Position numbers and translations under genes: made by a program | Source: Brachynemurus nebulosus | Lineage: Eukaryota > Arthropoda > Insecta > Neuroptera > Myrmeleontidae | DNA: 64,000 nt | Assembly: GCA_035578155.1 (NCBI GenBank) | Contig: JAPWDM010000003.1 | Location: 65,898,142-65,962,141, forward strand | Direction of reading: 5' to 3' | Notes under the pieces: generated by a model | Seen by the model: the letters and a program-made list of their open reading frames with translations, nothing else | The model's database searches: none | What the model was told of the DNA's origin: nothing | Shown: piece after piece, positions 1 to 10,888 of the stretch | Numbering within the stretch: position 1 is the stretch's first letter | How the letters are laid out: every line of letters starts with the position of its first letter

Positions 1-114
1 AATTACAATTAATATGAAATATGAAATATTATTAATGACGACTTACGAAAACGATAATTGATAATAACAACAAAAGAAGAAATACGCCTACAGTCATCAT
101 ATTATGACAATTAC

Positions 115-574
115 AGAATAATATATTGTGCAATAAGTGCGGGAAATTGTCGATTGTCCATGAAAGCGAAGTTGAGCGCACGAACGTAGTGAGTGCGCTC
201 ATTCGCTTGAGTGGGGCAATCGACAATCCCGCACGAATTGCACATACTATTTTTTATTACGAATTTCGCATACTTTTTTCTATTATTATCACTATTTTTG
301 ACATTTTTATTACTTTTTAAAATAATATTTTTAAGTGTTCGCCTTTTTTTCTGAATTAATTATTGTTTAAATTACTTTGTTGGTGGTTTAACTATAGAAA
401 TAATTATGAAATATTTATTAAATGAAAAATCAAGAGGCGGCTTTGCGTGTTTTGATTAAAATTTACGTGTTTTATTGTTAATTTGCGTGTGGAAAGTAAC
501 CTTCCACACGCAAAAAAGTGGGCAAACATCTATCTTGCGTACAGAAATGTATGAGCCAAGTTAGTAATAAAAAA
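115..574 (+). repeat. Family E dispersed repeat, copy 1 (hairpin-rich)
   Basis: About 460 bp that recurs at 13300-13785 with clear sequence identity and small indels. The first ~120 bp fold strongly: GTGCGGGAAATTGT is followed by GATTGTCC-type blocks and then CAATCGACAATCCCGCAC, so the outer and inner arms can pair. Near the 3' end GTGTGGAAAGTAACCTTCCACAC is a further stem (about 9 bp each side). No transposase frame is visible, and the short open frames are shadows of the repeat. No target duplication could be set because the outer ends differ between the copies. It is best read as a non-autonomous mobile element of unknown class. Confidence 0.6.
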
Positions 575-1686
575 TGATTAAACGGTGCATTCAACAGATA
601 TATTGCAGCAACGGTGCAACAAACATTTCTGTTCTAATATTAGAGAACAGGTCAAGTGTAAAATGGCAGCGCAAGAACGACAGATAGCGCGATAGTATTA
701 GGTCTCAGTAGTTCGACTACGGAACCACAAAAAATGAAAATGGTTCAACAATATGCCGCTTAGAAAAATCCTGCTCGATTACGTCAATTGCGCAGGATTA
801 AGGAAACTTAGGCAAATGACACAACACACGTGTAATGACACTACATCTAAATCAAATTTGTACATTTTTCATAATATACACTTTTTGTCCAGACTTTTAG
901 TGCGCAGTTTACTGGGTGTGATGTTTTCCTGCTGTTACATAGTTCAATGGTTTTTTTTCTAAAAAATAATTTTAACAAAAAAGTTCAATAAAATATTTTA
1001 TTTTTTTGTTGAAAAATAAAAAATAAAAAAAAATAACCGCGCGTTGTCCTTGAAAGATGATATCATTCTCATTAACCAATTCAGTGCCATTGGCATGTTA
1101 ACATGCCAAAGGAAACAAAGAGGGAAATATATCTTACAAAAAAAGACAAGACTATATTCATTCATTAATCATTTTGACATTTTTATTTGAGCTGCACTTG
1201 AATGGTTTAGATTGAAAAATATTGTTCCTCAGTTTTATAATAAAAACAAATTACAAGTACACTAAAAATCCACGCTAGGGTTATTTTCCTATTAGAAATT
1301 TTTCCCCAATAAAAGTTAAATTAAAGGTAAATTGATAACTCTCTAGTTGCCCAACTTGCTTTAAAATGAAATAATAATAAAAAAAATAAGACTGTGAATA
1401 AATTAACATTTAGATATTTACAGAAAAATATAAAAGTTGCTTCTAATAATTTTTCTTGAATGTGTTAACATAATTGAATTTATAGTGTACTATGATATGA
1501 GGAAGATTGTTTATTATTGTTAGCAAAAAATTTTCACACGGTTCGAACATCTCATCAACCACAGAAACATCAACACTCACAATCAGCTATAATAAAAATA
1601 TACATATACACACATACAAGGGATCGCATTAGAATGCTGTTGACAAAATTCTGTGCTGTCGACTAATTGTAATATATGATTTTGAT
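575..1686. other. AT-rich DNA without recognisable gene
   Basis: No open frame, RNA gene or recognised repeat was seen here. The stretch has T- and A-rich runs around 950-1040. The open frame at 753-962 ends in a T-run and shows no domain. Confidence 0.5.
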
Positions 1687-1688
1687 TA

Positions 1689-2166
1689 GGGTTGACCGGG
1701 GTAATTGTGAATGGATTTTTATAAATTGAGATAAAAGCGTTGTTTTAAGTATTTTTTATTTTATATATCACATTATGGTTGATTTATTTTTAATTCTATA
1801 TTATTCAGGATGCACCACACAAATTTTGAGCAAATTCGTATGAAAAACAAAAATTTTATAAGCCATTTACATTTCCCCGGCACGGTTTTGCAAATCTTAT
1901 GAATTTTGGGATAAAAGTGAATGCCATCAGAAAAATTATTTAGAATGCATCACAAGAGAAGTTGAGGTACATAAGAATAAAGCCCAACTCAAATTCTTCA
2001 CATTTACCCCACTTTGAAAATTTTTTATCATACTTTAGCGTTCACAATTGCCCTTTGTTTGCAAGTTACCCATAGCTCAAATTTGTACAAAAAATCAAGG
2101 TTAAATAAAAGTAACAAAAATTGTAGAAATAAATTTATTGCAAGCTTCTGCTACCCCGGTCAACCC
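1689..2166. mobile_element. TA-flanked MITE, 478 bp (Tc1/mariner-like ends)
   Basis: The left end GGGTTGACCGGGGTAA and the right end TACCCCGGTCAACCC are inverted copies, and each is bordered by TA (1687-1688 and 2167-2168). A TA target and short inverted ends are typical of the IS630-Tc1-mariner group. The interior repeats blocks related to GTAATTGTGAATGG and CCCC-GG-containing pieces and has no transposase frame, so this is a non-autonomous copy. The superfamily is inferred from the TA target only. Confidence 0.75.
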
Positions 2167-2168
2167 TA

Positions 2169-3520
2169 TTAATACTGATTAGGAATTTATGATTGTATAA
2201 ATGTATAATACATATAAACAATAAATAGGATAGTACGAATAAAAAAACAAAACCTTACCTGCTTTAATAAAGTCAGTATTATATGATAACAATTTATTAA
2301 TTATTTAAATTTATAAATGAATTACTTTATGGTAGGTATATACACAATAACAAAAACTGAAATTTAAAAATTTGTGATGGTATCATCAAATTGTAATATA
2401 CATGATAATTGATAACTAAAATCTGATTAACATGTTGAGGATCAAACTTATGATAACGAAATGTACAGTTCGTACATTATTTTAACAACTAGTTAATACA
2501 TTTTATATGGATTTATTGACGCGGTACAGCGTTGTGTGGCAACTGGTCAAGTTTCACTTTACGCTTTACAGCATGCACGACAACTAACGTGTTAATAATT
2601 ATTCTACTTAATTTTTCTAGAAAATAAAAATTTTAAACTGCTAGTTTAATACTGACTTTATAATAAATATGTATTTAAAAAAAAAATTTAATGTTTATTT
2701 TTGTTATATCAATATGAGAGAAGGGAATCCGAATAAGAAAATTTCAAAACTAAAAATATTAAAGGAAATCTGTATATAAACAATTGCCTCTCCTTTTTTA
2801 ACATTCATACGCTTGTCTTTTAGTTCATCCGATAGTCCGGCACGCATAGAGTTAATTTGTTCGTTCGCATATACAGAAAAATCTGATTAGAATTTTTTAT
2901 CCAAGTATTAGATTTTTTTTTGTAATTATAAATTTGTGGTGAATAATTCTTCCACTGACAAGTCACATCCTTTTCAAGGATAAAAAGTCAATAATTTTTT
3001 AATGTCATTCGGTTATTCAGTTTTAATTACTCAAGTAATTTTTTTTTATTATTATTTTTAATAAAGGAAATTGCTATCAATTAATCACTGTTGATTTGAT
3101 TTGATTATTTAACACCTCCGCGCGGGACCGCTACTGTCTCAAATAAAACTCTTGGCAATAAATGGTTGATATTGTTGTTTGCACATAGAGACGACAAATC
3201 CAGTTTTGTTAAGTTTTTTTTTTTTATTTCAAAAATTAAAATAAACAAATTTAAAAGAAAACAGATTGAATTTTTTTATATGTTTGGCTTAAGTACCTAT
3301 CATTGTTCCTCTGGCGTACTGGCGTCAAAGAATGAAGAACGTGATTTTTTAGTACAATGTAATAAAGGACCGAACAGACCTGTACGGTAAACCGTAACAC
3401 GACCATAACTTGACCGAACTGTGGCGTGTGGTACATTCACACCAATCCGGTGAGATCGTAAAATGATGATATTGAAGTGTTTGCATCTGTCAAACACAAC
3501 AATTTTTAAATCATATACAA
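2169..3520. other. AT-rich DNA without recognisable gene
   Basis: No gene seen. A minus-strand CAG/GTAAGG junction lies at 2253-2261 and looks like a good splice donor, but the sequence before it has no convincing exon. About 2505-2570 shares a patchy ~60-bp similarity with the reverse complement of 41500-41590, around GTACAGCGTTGTGT, so a small dispersed repeat is present. Confidence 0.4.
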
Positions 3521-3640
3521 CAGTGTTTCTCAATCGCTGGTGCCGGGTCGTTAAAGTATCTTACCGGTCCGCAGAATGTTGCGTGAATCACAAAAATGTT
3601 TATAGTTTTTATTGATAAAAAGCCATCAAAATTTTTCTGG
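3521..3640 (+). mobile_element. hAT terminal fragment (left end only)
   Basis: CAGTGTTTCTCAATCGCTGG followed by a GGTCC-rich stretch is the familiar opening of many hAT-superfamily elements (CAGTGTTTCTCAA plus a GGGTCG/GGTCCGC section). No matching inverted right end (TTGAGAAACACTG) was found in the window, so this is taken as a truncated or rearranged copy. The 168-bp tandem repeat begins just after it and may derive from the same element. Confidence 0.4.
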
Positions 3641-3645
3641 TGGAC

Positions 3646-4055
3646 CATGTGGTCAAAAAACGACATTTAATATTACACGACTTAATGTTATTTCGGTTAA
3701 GAGCCGAAATGATTCCAGACTACAAGAATTCTATTTAAAATTAAAGAATGGTTTTTAAACATTTCTTTAATGCTTAAAAAAGTGTCGATATTTATCTGAA
3801 TTACACGGTAGGCTAAGTGGTCGGAAAACGACATTTCATATTACACGAACTTATTTTATTCCAGTTAAGGGTAGAAATGATTCCAGGCTATAAGAATTCT
3901 ATTTAAAATTAAAGAATTGTTTTTAAGCGTTTCTCTAATGCTTAAGACAGTGTCGATATTTATCTGAATTACACAGTAGGTCAAGTGGTCGGAAAACGGC
4001 ATTTCATATTACACGACCTAATGTTATTCCTGTTAGTGGCGGAAATAACTCCTGA
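3646..4055 (+). repeat. 168-bp tandem repeat, about 2.4 units
   Basis: The block ACG(A/G)CATTT.ATATTACACGA starts at 3660, 3828 and 3996, an exact 168-bp period. The units share TTCTATTTAAAATTAAAGAA and GTGTCGATATTTATCTGAAT and differ mainly by substitutions. Unit length is close to one nucleosome repeat, as in many insect satellites, but with fewer than three units this is a small local array. It lies between a hAT end fragment (3521) and CCGAAC/GTACGG-type sequence seen on both sides (3370-3420 and 4060-4100), so it may be the interior of a larger mobile element. Confidence 0.8.
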
Positions 4056-5557
4056 AATTTGCCCGAACGGTTCACCGTACACAAAATGTGACCGAACAAC
4101 TATAGATCAGATTAGTGTTAACACGTACATTTAAATACATGTATTGAATCACAGAGTACAGAGACGACATTGCTATCTCTATACTATTGAAACCAGTGTA
4201 ACCAAAAAAGGATAGAACATGTTTAATATATGTGGACTGGGTTTAGTATGTATTTGTGTGATCTGTCTTGTGTGTATGAGTGATCTAAGGTGTGTTGCGT
4301 GGTATCGCATACGTATATATAATACTACATACGTATGTATGTATGTTGCTTCGTGCAGTGGTGGTAATAATAACCGTAACAATCAAAACGTGATCAAAAC
4401 AATTGACCTACACTCATCCATTTCCACTGAACGAGTGACTACTAAATAGCCTAAATTGCTCAGAACTGCACAGATTACACGGTAGAGATAGTAGTGCCGG
4501 TTCTGTATTCTGTGTATTGAATTGACCGTGCGGTCGACTGCACGGTGATTGTAACAGTCGCCCATCTCAGTCTGTTCTCACACTAACAAATTTTACTAAT
4601 TTTTACCAATACTCTGTATACATACAATAAACATGACTGACTACCTTTTTAGTGTACCTTTTTTATAGTGTGTGTTGACACACAAGATTGTTTGAATAAT
4701 ATTTTGGTAGTTATATTATTTGATGAATATTATTTACACACATAAACGTTTTGCCTTTGTGATTTGAGATTTCCAAATACACACATATGTATATCGGCGA
4801 ACAATACCGGTCCGTCCGAGATTTTTTTGAAAGAAACGAATCTCAAAAAAAAAATGATTATGTACTTAAATATTATTTTTACATGTGTTAAATAAACAAT
4901 ATACCTCTACTACGTATTTATAAAATTTATAACACATGTTCGACCGTGCAATAGTGTGGTGCGGATTCCAACGTGAGAGATATTTGAACCATTGATCGTT
5001 TCTTTAAATCATCGTCATCGTGGCATTGTAGGTATACGAACACCGATGCGGCCTGAGACGTTCCTCCCGGTTATTATTCGAATATTATGTGTGATGGTGT
5101 TTGTCGTGGTCGTTTGTCGGCGAATGACCTCGTCGTGTATCGTATCGTGATCGTGATTTAGTTACTATGCGGATAAAAGATGTCAATTTATAACATCGGT
5201 ACATAGGTATTAATAATATGTTGTTAATTATATAAATCGTCGTAAACGGTAGCACAAATATTGGAGGTACATACATACTGATAATTTTCTGATTTTTGAT
5301 ATTCGCGAATGCGAATATTCTAGTAATGGTATCAACACCTGTGCGCATGCGCAAAATAATAAATAAATTCGTGCTTGCTCACTTGTTTTTGTATTGGTAA
5401 AGTCAAATTGGGTGATATGTCTTTTACACGTCAAAAGTGTAATTAATTTTGTAATTTTTTAACGAAAATCTACATAATAAATATGGTCACAAGACAAATA
5501 TTTGCGACGAATCTCTACTTGATATCGATGTGAAATACCTTCAATAAATATATGTTT
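4056..5557. other. AT-rich DNA without recognisable gene
   Basis: No gene seen. There is a local rise in GC at 4500-4580 (palindrome-like CGTGCGGTCGACTGCACG around 4527-4544, then CTCAGTCTG) and at 5030-5160. TCAGTC at 4569 resembles an arthropod initiator, but nothing downstream supports a transcript. The overlapping open frames on both strands at 5085-5434 and 4179-4449 show no domain. Confidence 0.4.
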
Positions 5558-5565
5558 GTATAGAT

Positions 5566-5833
5566 CATAGATTCCCACTGGGGGGCGATATCGCCCCCCA
5601 GTGGGCGCTGGAGCCTTCCAGGGGGGCGGTAGCGGATAAGGTTGTCAAGAGGGGTGGTAAAATTAGTAAGTTAATATAATAAACATATTTGACGAGCAAA
5701 AAAAAAGGTCGACGGTTGTAAAAAATAAAAAAAAGGGCGGCATTTGTACAATTGACGAGTGTTGGTAGGGGGCGTTGAAATTTCTGTTCTATACTAAAGG
5801 GGGCGGTGGTCCAGAAAAGGTTGGGAATCTATG
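5566..5833. mobile_element. hAT MITE, 268 bp, exact 8-bp target duplication
   Basis: The element runs from CATAGATTCCCA to TGGGAATCTATG and is flanked on both sides by GTATAGAT (5558-5565 and 5834-5841). An 8-bp duplication with short inverted ends is the mark of the hAT superfamily. Just inside the left end lies a GGGGGGCGATATCGCCCCCC palindrome (5580-5599). The interior is GC-rich for this region (GGGGGCG blocks) and has no coding capacity, so it must have been moved by a transposase from elsewhere. Confidence 0.9.
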
Positions 5834-5841
5834 GTATAGAT

Positions 5842-6692
5842 GTTCACAATTTTTCTCCAATTAGTGAAAGAGGAAGAGGTGCGGGAATCCCCTAATCCAA
5901 CGACCTTTAAAAAAAAACTCCCATCACAGTATTCGATACAATTTAAGTTATTCTGAATAACCTTCAGAACAAATCAGTATATATTTCAGATAAAAAAATA
6001 AAATTTTCAAAATACGTAATTCAGTTTTATATCCATTCTTTTCAGACTTTTGTCTCATACAGGTGCCAGCTCTCTCATCAGTCTCTTTGTCTGAGCGTCG
6101 TAGTTCGATAATATTACGCATAAAACTATTTTGCCATGAGAATAATACTAAAACAAAAAATTCAGGTATTTTTTAATTTTTCTCGGAGACCAGACTACAT
6201 AGGCTAACGATTCACAACTACATCTTTTCCGTTCTCTACGGTAAAACTTTTGAAGGCCCAAAATATCTGACTCCGAATGTTTTGAACCGAATAAAAAAAA
6301 ATATTTGGAACTTTTAACGTTTGCATTAAATTTTCCAAAAGAAATTACTATTACAGCTTCGGGCTCAAGTGTCATCGTGTTGAAATTGAAATTCGCAAAT
6401 AAAAGAAACATTCAGGAAAAAACGCAACCACAAAAAAATAATCTAAGTAAATTGAAACTTTTATAATATTTAAAAAAAAAAAGTTTTAAAGCAATAATTT
6501 ATTACTACGACGAAAAAAAAGCTTGTAATAAAATATAAATATTACACAAAAATGAAATGATAATACAATAAATTTATGCATAATAATTTATATGTAATGT
6601 GTTTTTTTGAAAGAATTGTTTGTAAAAGAAAAAGTGGTAGTAAAAACGAGCAAGCGAATCGAGCACAACTACAGATAGAGTTACATAGGAAC
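5842..6692. other. AT-rich DNA without recognisable gene
   Basis: No gene seen. The stretch 6165-6270 has weak similarity to Family A (TTTTCTCGGAGACCAG, then ACTTTTGAAGGCC), so an old diverged Family A copy is possible. Confidence 0.35.
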
Positions 6693-6745
6693 TCCAATAT
6701 AACGTACTGGTCGGTACAAAATAAGGGGAAGTACGTTATATCGGA
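6693..6745. repeat. Inverted pair of a 15-bp motif, left cluster
   Basis: TCCAATATAACGTAC (6693-6707) and its inverse GTACGTTATATCGGA (6731-6745) lie 23 bp apart. The same motif occurs twice head to tail at 9363-9392. The block GAACTCCAATATAACGTAC (6689-6707) is an exact 19-bp inverse of 9378-9396. These sites may mark the ends of a ~2.7-kb element that encloses the 6.9-kb MITE and the 103-bp array. Confidence 0.55.
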
Positions 6746-6931
6746 TCACCAGGGCCGTCAGTAAAATTTTTTTAAGGGGGTAAAGAAACATAATATCCGA
6801 ACACATACGCTTTTCATTATTGATATACACACGCGTATACATTTACTTAAAAGCATGTTTACAAGAACACACGTCTTCAGCTAAATACATACATATGTAT
6901 ACACAACTGTTGTACAATGTAGTTGTAAGTA

Positions 6932-7792
6932 AGGTAACGGGCCTAGTTTCTGACCTTTTAAGAGTGACGGCTGAGGTTAAACGACAGTAATAAATATAAG
7001 TTTCAACTTAAGAGACAATTAATAATTTTATCAACTAGTTTATGGCTTTCAAAATAAAGCCATACAAGTAAAATAATTATTTGAATTGAATTAATAATTT
7101 AAATTAATGTTTTAAAAATTGACAAAAAGGACCCAGTTTCTGACCTTCAAAATTTCTCATGTGACAGTTTCTGACCCTGACAGTGGCCTAGTTTCTGATT
7201 CTTAAATTTAAAAATACAGTTTTTTAAAATTTAATTTATAAATAATTTTTTATTGATAAAAATGAATGTTTAATGTTATATACGTTATGAAAAATAACAA
7301 AAACTAATCGAAGATAACTATAAATAACAAAATAACTAACAAAAACTGGTTAGAATTTAATTGGGCCATACCACTTTAGAAGTGAGCCTAGTAATTGACC
7401 CTCATATTTCAATAATAAAAATCATTCTAAGGTATTTTATAAATATTTTAAAATAAATTTTAAACAAATATTAACCTGCTCATATATTTTTAATTAAGTT
7501 TTCATACTTACATGATGAATATTGCACAGATCAAAATGAGTACTTTGTAACATAAACTGTTAAGAAACTACCAAAAAAATAGTGTTTACACACATTTTAA
7601 ACTTAAAAATTTTTTTTTATTTAGTTAATATATTCTAAACTTTTTAAATTGCTGTTCATTAGACACAGAATAGATTACTTTAAATTAAGAATTTATTTTT
7701 TTTCTTATTTAAAATATAGTTTTTTTATTAATTTATAACAAAGTTGAAAAGTTCAGAAACTGGGCCAGGGTCAATTACTGGGTCTTTTACCT
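6932..7792. mobile_element. TA-flanked element, 861 bp, with repeated CAGTTTCTGACC motif
   Basis: The left end AGGTAACGGGCCTAGTTTCT and the right end (inverted: AGGTAAAAGACCCAGTAATT) are diverged inverted copies next to TA on each side. Inside, the block CC(C/T)AGTTTCTGACC recurs near both ends (around 6942, 7133, 7160, 7187 and 7385, and inverted at 7752-7782), which could be repeated subterminal transposase-binding sites. No coding frame is left. Tc1/mariner-like placement rests on the TA target and the end layout. Confidence 0.65.
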
Positions 7793-7799
7793 TATATTA

Positions 7800-8240
7800 G
7801 AAAAATGGATAAGCTGCAAAATTTGACAACAATTTTAGAATACTCTTTTTAGAAACCAGTCAAAATTTTAAAAAACCGACTTCACTATTGGAAGCAATTG
7901 AAAAATAGACCAAACAGTGGAATTTAATAATAGTTTTAGAATTTGGAAACTAGGAAAGATATCGGAAAACTAACTTTACTATGGGATTTGTCATTAAAGA
8001 AATGGTTGAATAGCAGAATTTGACAAAAGTTCTAGATCATTCTATTCGAAACCTAGAATAGATATAAAAAATAAACACTAGCATCAGATAGATCATCAAA
8101 GAAAATGCTAAATAACGAAATTTAAGAAATGTTCTCGAATATTCTATTCGGAAACTAAAAAAAATATTGAGAAAGCGACTTCATCAGTAGATACTCCTTG
8201 GCGAAAAAGGTCAAATAGTGGTGCTATACAAAAGTTTTAG
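7800..8240 (-). repeat. Left arm of a large inverted array of ~100-bp units
   Basis: At least four diverged units lie in inverse orientation to the 103-bp array at 8341-8997. Matching landmarks are ACCGACTTCACT (7875), ACTAACTTTACT (7969), a poor unit near 8070, and AGCGACTTCATC (8174), spaced 94 to ~103 bp. Inverted, these correspond to the GTGAAGT(C/T)(A/G)GTTT landmark of the right arm. One unit (8130-8155) keeps an intact three-box GAAnnTTCnnGAA when read on the minus strand. The arms are separated by about 100 bp, so the whole can fold back on itself. Confidence 0.65.
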
Positions 8241-8340
8241 TTATAAATTTACGCCAACGTATACAATTGCAAAAAAGTATAGATAATATTTACATTTTCC
8301 TTTAGTAAAGTATCTAAACTCTTGTTAAATTCCGCTATTT

Positions 8341-8997
8341 GATCTTTTATTTTATAATTACATGAGTGATAAAATCGGTTTTTTGATATTTTTGCTAATT
8401 CTCGAATAGAACATTATAGAATATTTTTCCATTTTTGTTATTCAAGCTTTCATTCGACGACAAATCCGACGGTGAAATCAGTTTTCCGATATCTTTGCTA
8501 GTTCTCGAATAGAACATTCTAGAATATTGCTAAATTTTTGTTATTTATGCTTTTATTCGGAGACCAATTCGATGGTGAAGTTAGTTTACCGATATCTTTG
8601 CTAGTTCTCGAATAGAACATTCTAGAACATTGCTAAATTTTTGTTATTTATGCTTTTATTCGAAGACCAATTCGGTGGTGGAGTTAGTTTCCCGATTTTT
8701 TTGCTAGTTCTCGAATAGAACATTCTAGAACATTGTTAAATTTTTGTTATTTATGCTTTTATTCGAAGATCAATTCGATGGTGAAATTAGTTTCCCGATA
8801 TCTTTGCTAGATCCCGAATAGAACTTTCTAGAACTTTTGCTGAGTTACGCTGTTTAGTCCCTTCTTTGGTAGACTATCAAATGGTAAAGTCGGTTTTTCG
8901 ACATCTTTGCTATTTTTCGAATAGAAAATTCTGGAACTTTTATCAACATTTGTTATCTGGCTTTTTTTCCATAATCAATCAAATCGTGAAATCGATT
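8341..8997 (+). repeat. Right arm: six-unit 103-bp tandem array with HSE-like pentamers
   Basis: The landmark GTTT(T/C)(C/T)CGATATCTTTGC begins at 8378, 8481, 8584, 8687, 8790 and 8893, an exact 103-bp period over six units. Each unit holds TTCTCGAATAGAACATTCTAGAA-like sequence (23 bp, here given as boxes: TTC, GAA, GAA, TTC, GAA at 5-bp spacing). The core GAAnnTTCnnGAA, the heat shock element consensus, is intact in five of the six units; the unit at 8378 has TTA for TTC. No gene lies next to the array. With the inverted units at 7800-8240 it forms a foldback-type structure. Confidence 0.8.
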
Positions 8998-9254
8998 TGT
9001 ATATGCACACATATTTGTCTAGGTATGCATATACGTGAAATAATATGTACCTATATGTCTGTAGATTGGTGTAATTGTTTGTTGTACATAAATTTACTGT
9101 AAACGTTACAGGAATCTGAATATTTTTGAACAAGTTCATAATATATAGTTGTCAATGTGTATATATTTACACTGATTGTATTTATTTGTGTGTAAGTACC
9201 TATGGCTACGTGTGAATGCTATACGTGTGTATGTGAGAAAATATGGGAACTTCT

Positions 9255-9285
9255 CAGACCCTCACATAAATTTGCTACGCCCCTG
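9255..9285 (-). mobile_element. hAT terminal fragment (right end)
   Basis: AAATTTGCTACGCCCCTG ends a stretch that, inverted, opens CAGGGGCGTAGC, a common hAT end also seen in the complete element at 44954-45516. No matching left end with an 8-bp duplication was found. CAGGGCCGTCAG at 6750 is similar, but its flank does not match. Treated as a relic. Confidence 0.4.
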
Positions 9286-9362
9286 AATTGACGATTATGT
9301 ATACCTTGACACAAATACAATCTCACGTCTTCAAATCTGTGAGAGGGGTACCCCGCCACTCG

Positions 9363-9392
9363 GTACGTTATATTGGAGTACGTTATATTGGA
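9363..9392 (+). repeat. Direct pair of a 15-bp motif, right cluster
   Basis: GTACGTTATATTGGA occurs twice with an exact 15-bp period. The same motif is found as an inverted pair at 6693-6745. The second copy with its flank is an exact 19-bp inverse of the left cluster. Confidence 0.6.
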
Positions 9393-9396
9393 GTTC

Positions 9397-10106
9397 TTAT
9401 GTAGTTTCTTCTGCGGCTCTGTATACACAAACAAACGATAAAACGACCGAATTGCTTTAATAAAAGTTACACAAATATAATAAATATTAAAAATACTACA
9501 CGGAGAGATGAATACCTACAACAGATACATACAAAGATGAGATATTATGTTTACCGGAGTGACACACACACACACTAACTGTCAAAAATTCGGGGCCATC
9601 TCAATAGACATTCAAAATCAGCATAAAGTACGATTGGAGACACAATTTCAATCAACTACATACATACTTATTATTCGATGATGAAACACAATTTTTTGTA
9701 CAGTAGTGTACAGAAAGAATCGAACGCTCAACGCAAACATGGATGGTACGGCGTTTAATAAAATGAACTAGGTCAGGTGGAATTATTTCAACATCGTTCT
9801 GTGCCGCGCGTATATAAATAAAATTTTGTTTGCTTTCTTTATTTTCAATTTTGGTTACGAAAATAATAATATATAATAAAAAGAAAAAAAAGAGTAGTAG
9901 AAGAGGAAAAGTTTTTCAAATAAAATGAAATTTTCCATTTACCTTTTCACTCGGTGGATGTGTTGAGTGAAAACTGTTTCTTATTTGTTCTTTCATATTT
10001 ATTTTTCCAAATGGTTTACACAGATATACGTACATATAAAAATGATTATCTCTGGTACCCAAATATAAAAATTTACATTTTCGATCTCAAAAGATATACC
10101 AATGTA
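9397..10106. other. AT-rich DNA with a solitary Family D end
   Basis: No gene seen. ACACGGAGAG at about 9499 is the terminal motif of Family D (see 32648-33436), here without a partner end. A short CA run lies near 9565-9577. Confidence 0.4.
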
Positions 10107-10644
10107 CAGCTAAACCTTTTTTTATGCGGTCTTTTCTGTGCGATTTTTTTTATGCAGTTTTAAAAAGAATGGCCATTAAAATGCATCTAATGAATCAAAA
10201 TCAAGAGACAGTAAGAAACCTAAACATTTACTATAATAACTTTTTTTGATAAAAAATACTTTTTAACGGCTTTTAAGCATTTAATCAATACATTGCATAA
10301 GACCATAAGTTATTGCATCATTTAATTTTATTAAAGATGTATTTTTCAAAATTTTCATAATATTATAAAAATGAAATAAAATGTTCCTACGTGTAAATTA
10401 AGGCTTTATCTTGTTTAGAAAAGCAACTTCTTTTGAAATTGTGAGGTTTTGAGCGTTTTGAGTTATGTATTTTCGATGAAACTTTTCTTATGCGGTCCCG
10501 ATCCACCGAATAAAAAAAGGTTTTTTTTTCCAATCTGACCGAACTAATCTTTTTATAGCTATCTATGATATTTTTGAATATATTTTTTTTTGTGCGAATT
10601 TTTTTATGCGGTTCCTATCCACCGTATAACAAAAGGTTCAGCTG
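10107..10644. mobile_element. Family C TA-flanked MITE, copy 1 (538 bp)
   Basis: The left end CAGCTAAACCTTTTTTTATG and the right end (inverted: CAGCTGAACCTTTTGTTATA) are inverted copies bordered by TA (10105-10106 and 10645-10646). A second full copy at 44428-45525 shares the interior, including TTTATGCGGTCCCGATCCAC. A short piece is found at 55410-55500. There is no coding frame. Non-autonomous Tc1/mariner-like placement follows from the TA target. Confidence 0.85.
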
Positions 10645-10888
10645 TATTTCTTCTCTTCTATATCCACCTCTCTCTTTGAATTTTCTTTCAAAAGAATAAA
10701 ATTTAATTTTGAATATTTGCCTATTATATTAGGTTGCGTTGTAATAGTTCATGACGCATTTCTAAAGGGAAAACTTCTAATATGGTGAAGGTAACTCTAC
10801 GTAAGAATGTAATGAAAACGGTAATGCTTAACCTAGAATTAAAAATTTATAAAAGTTATAAGGTGAAATAAATCAGAATTATTTAAAA

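Noticed and set aside
2253..2261. CAG/GTAAGG splice donor on the minus strand
   Set aside because: No acceptor or coding sequence before it; such sites are expected by chance.
8341..8997. CRISPR array, because of regular repeats
   Set aside because: The whole 103-bp unit is repeated with no unique spacers, and the DNA is eukaryotic.
6750..9285. A 2.5-kb hAT from CAGGGCCGTCAG to CTACGCCCCTG
   Set aside because: The ends match poorly and the 8-bp flanks (CGGATCAC and AATTGACG) are different.
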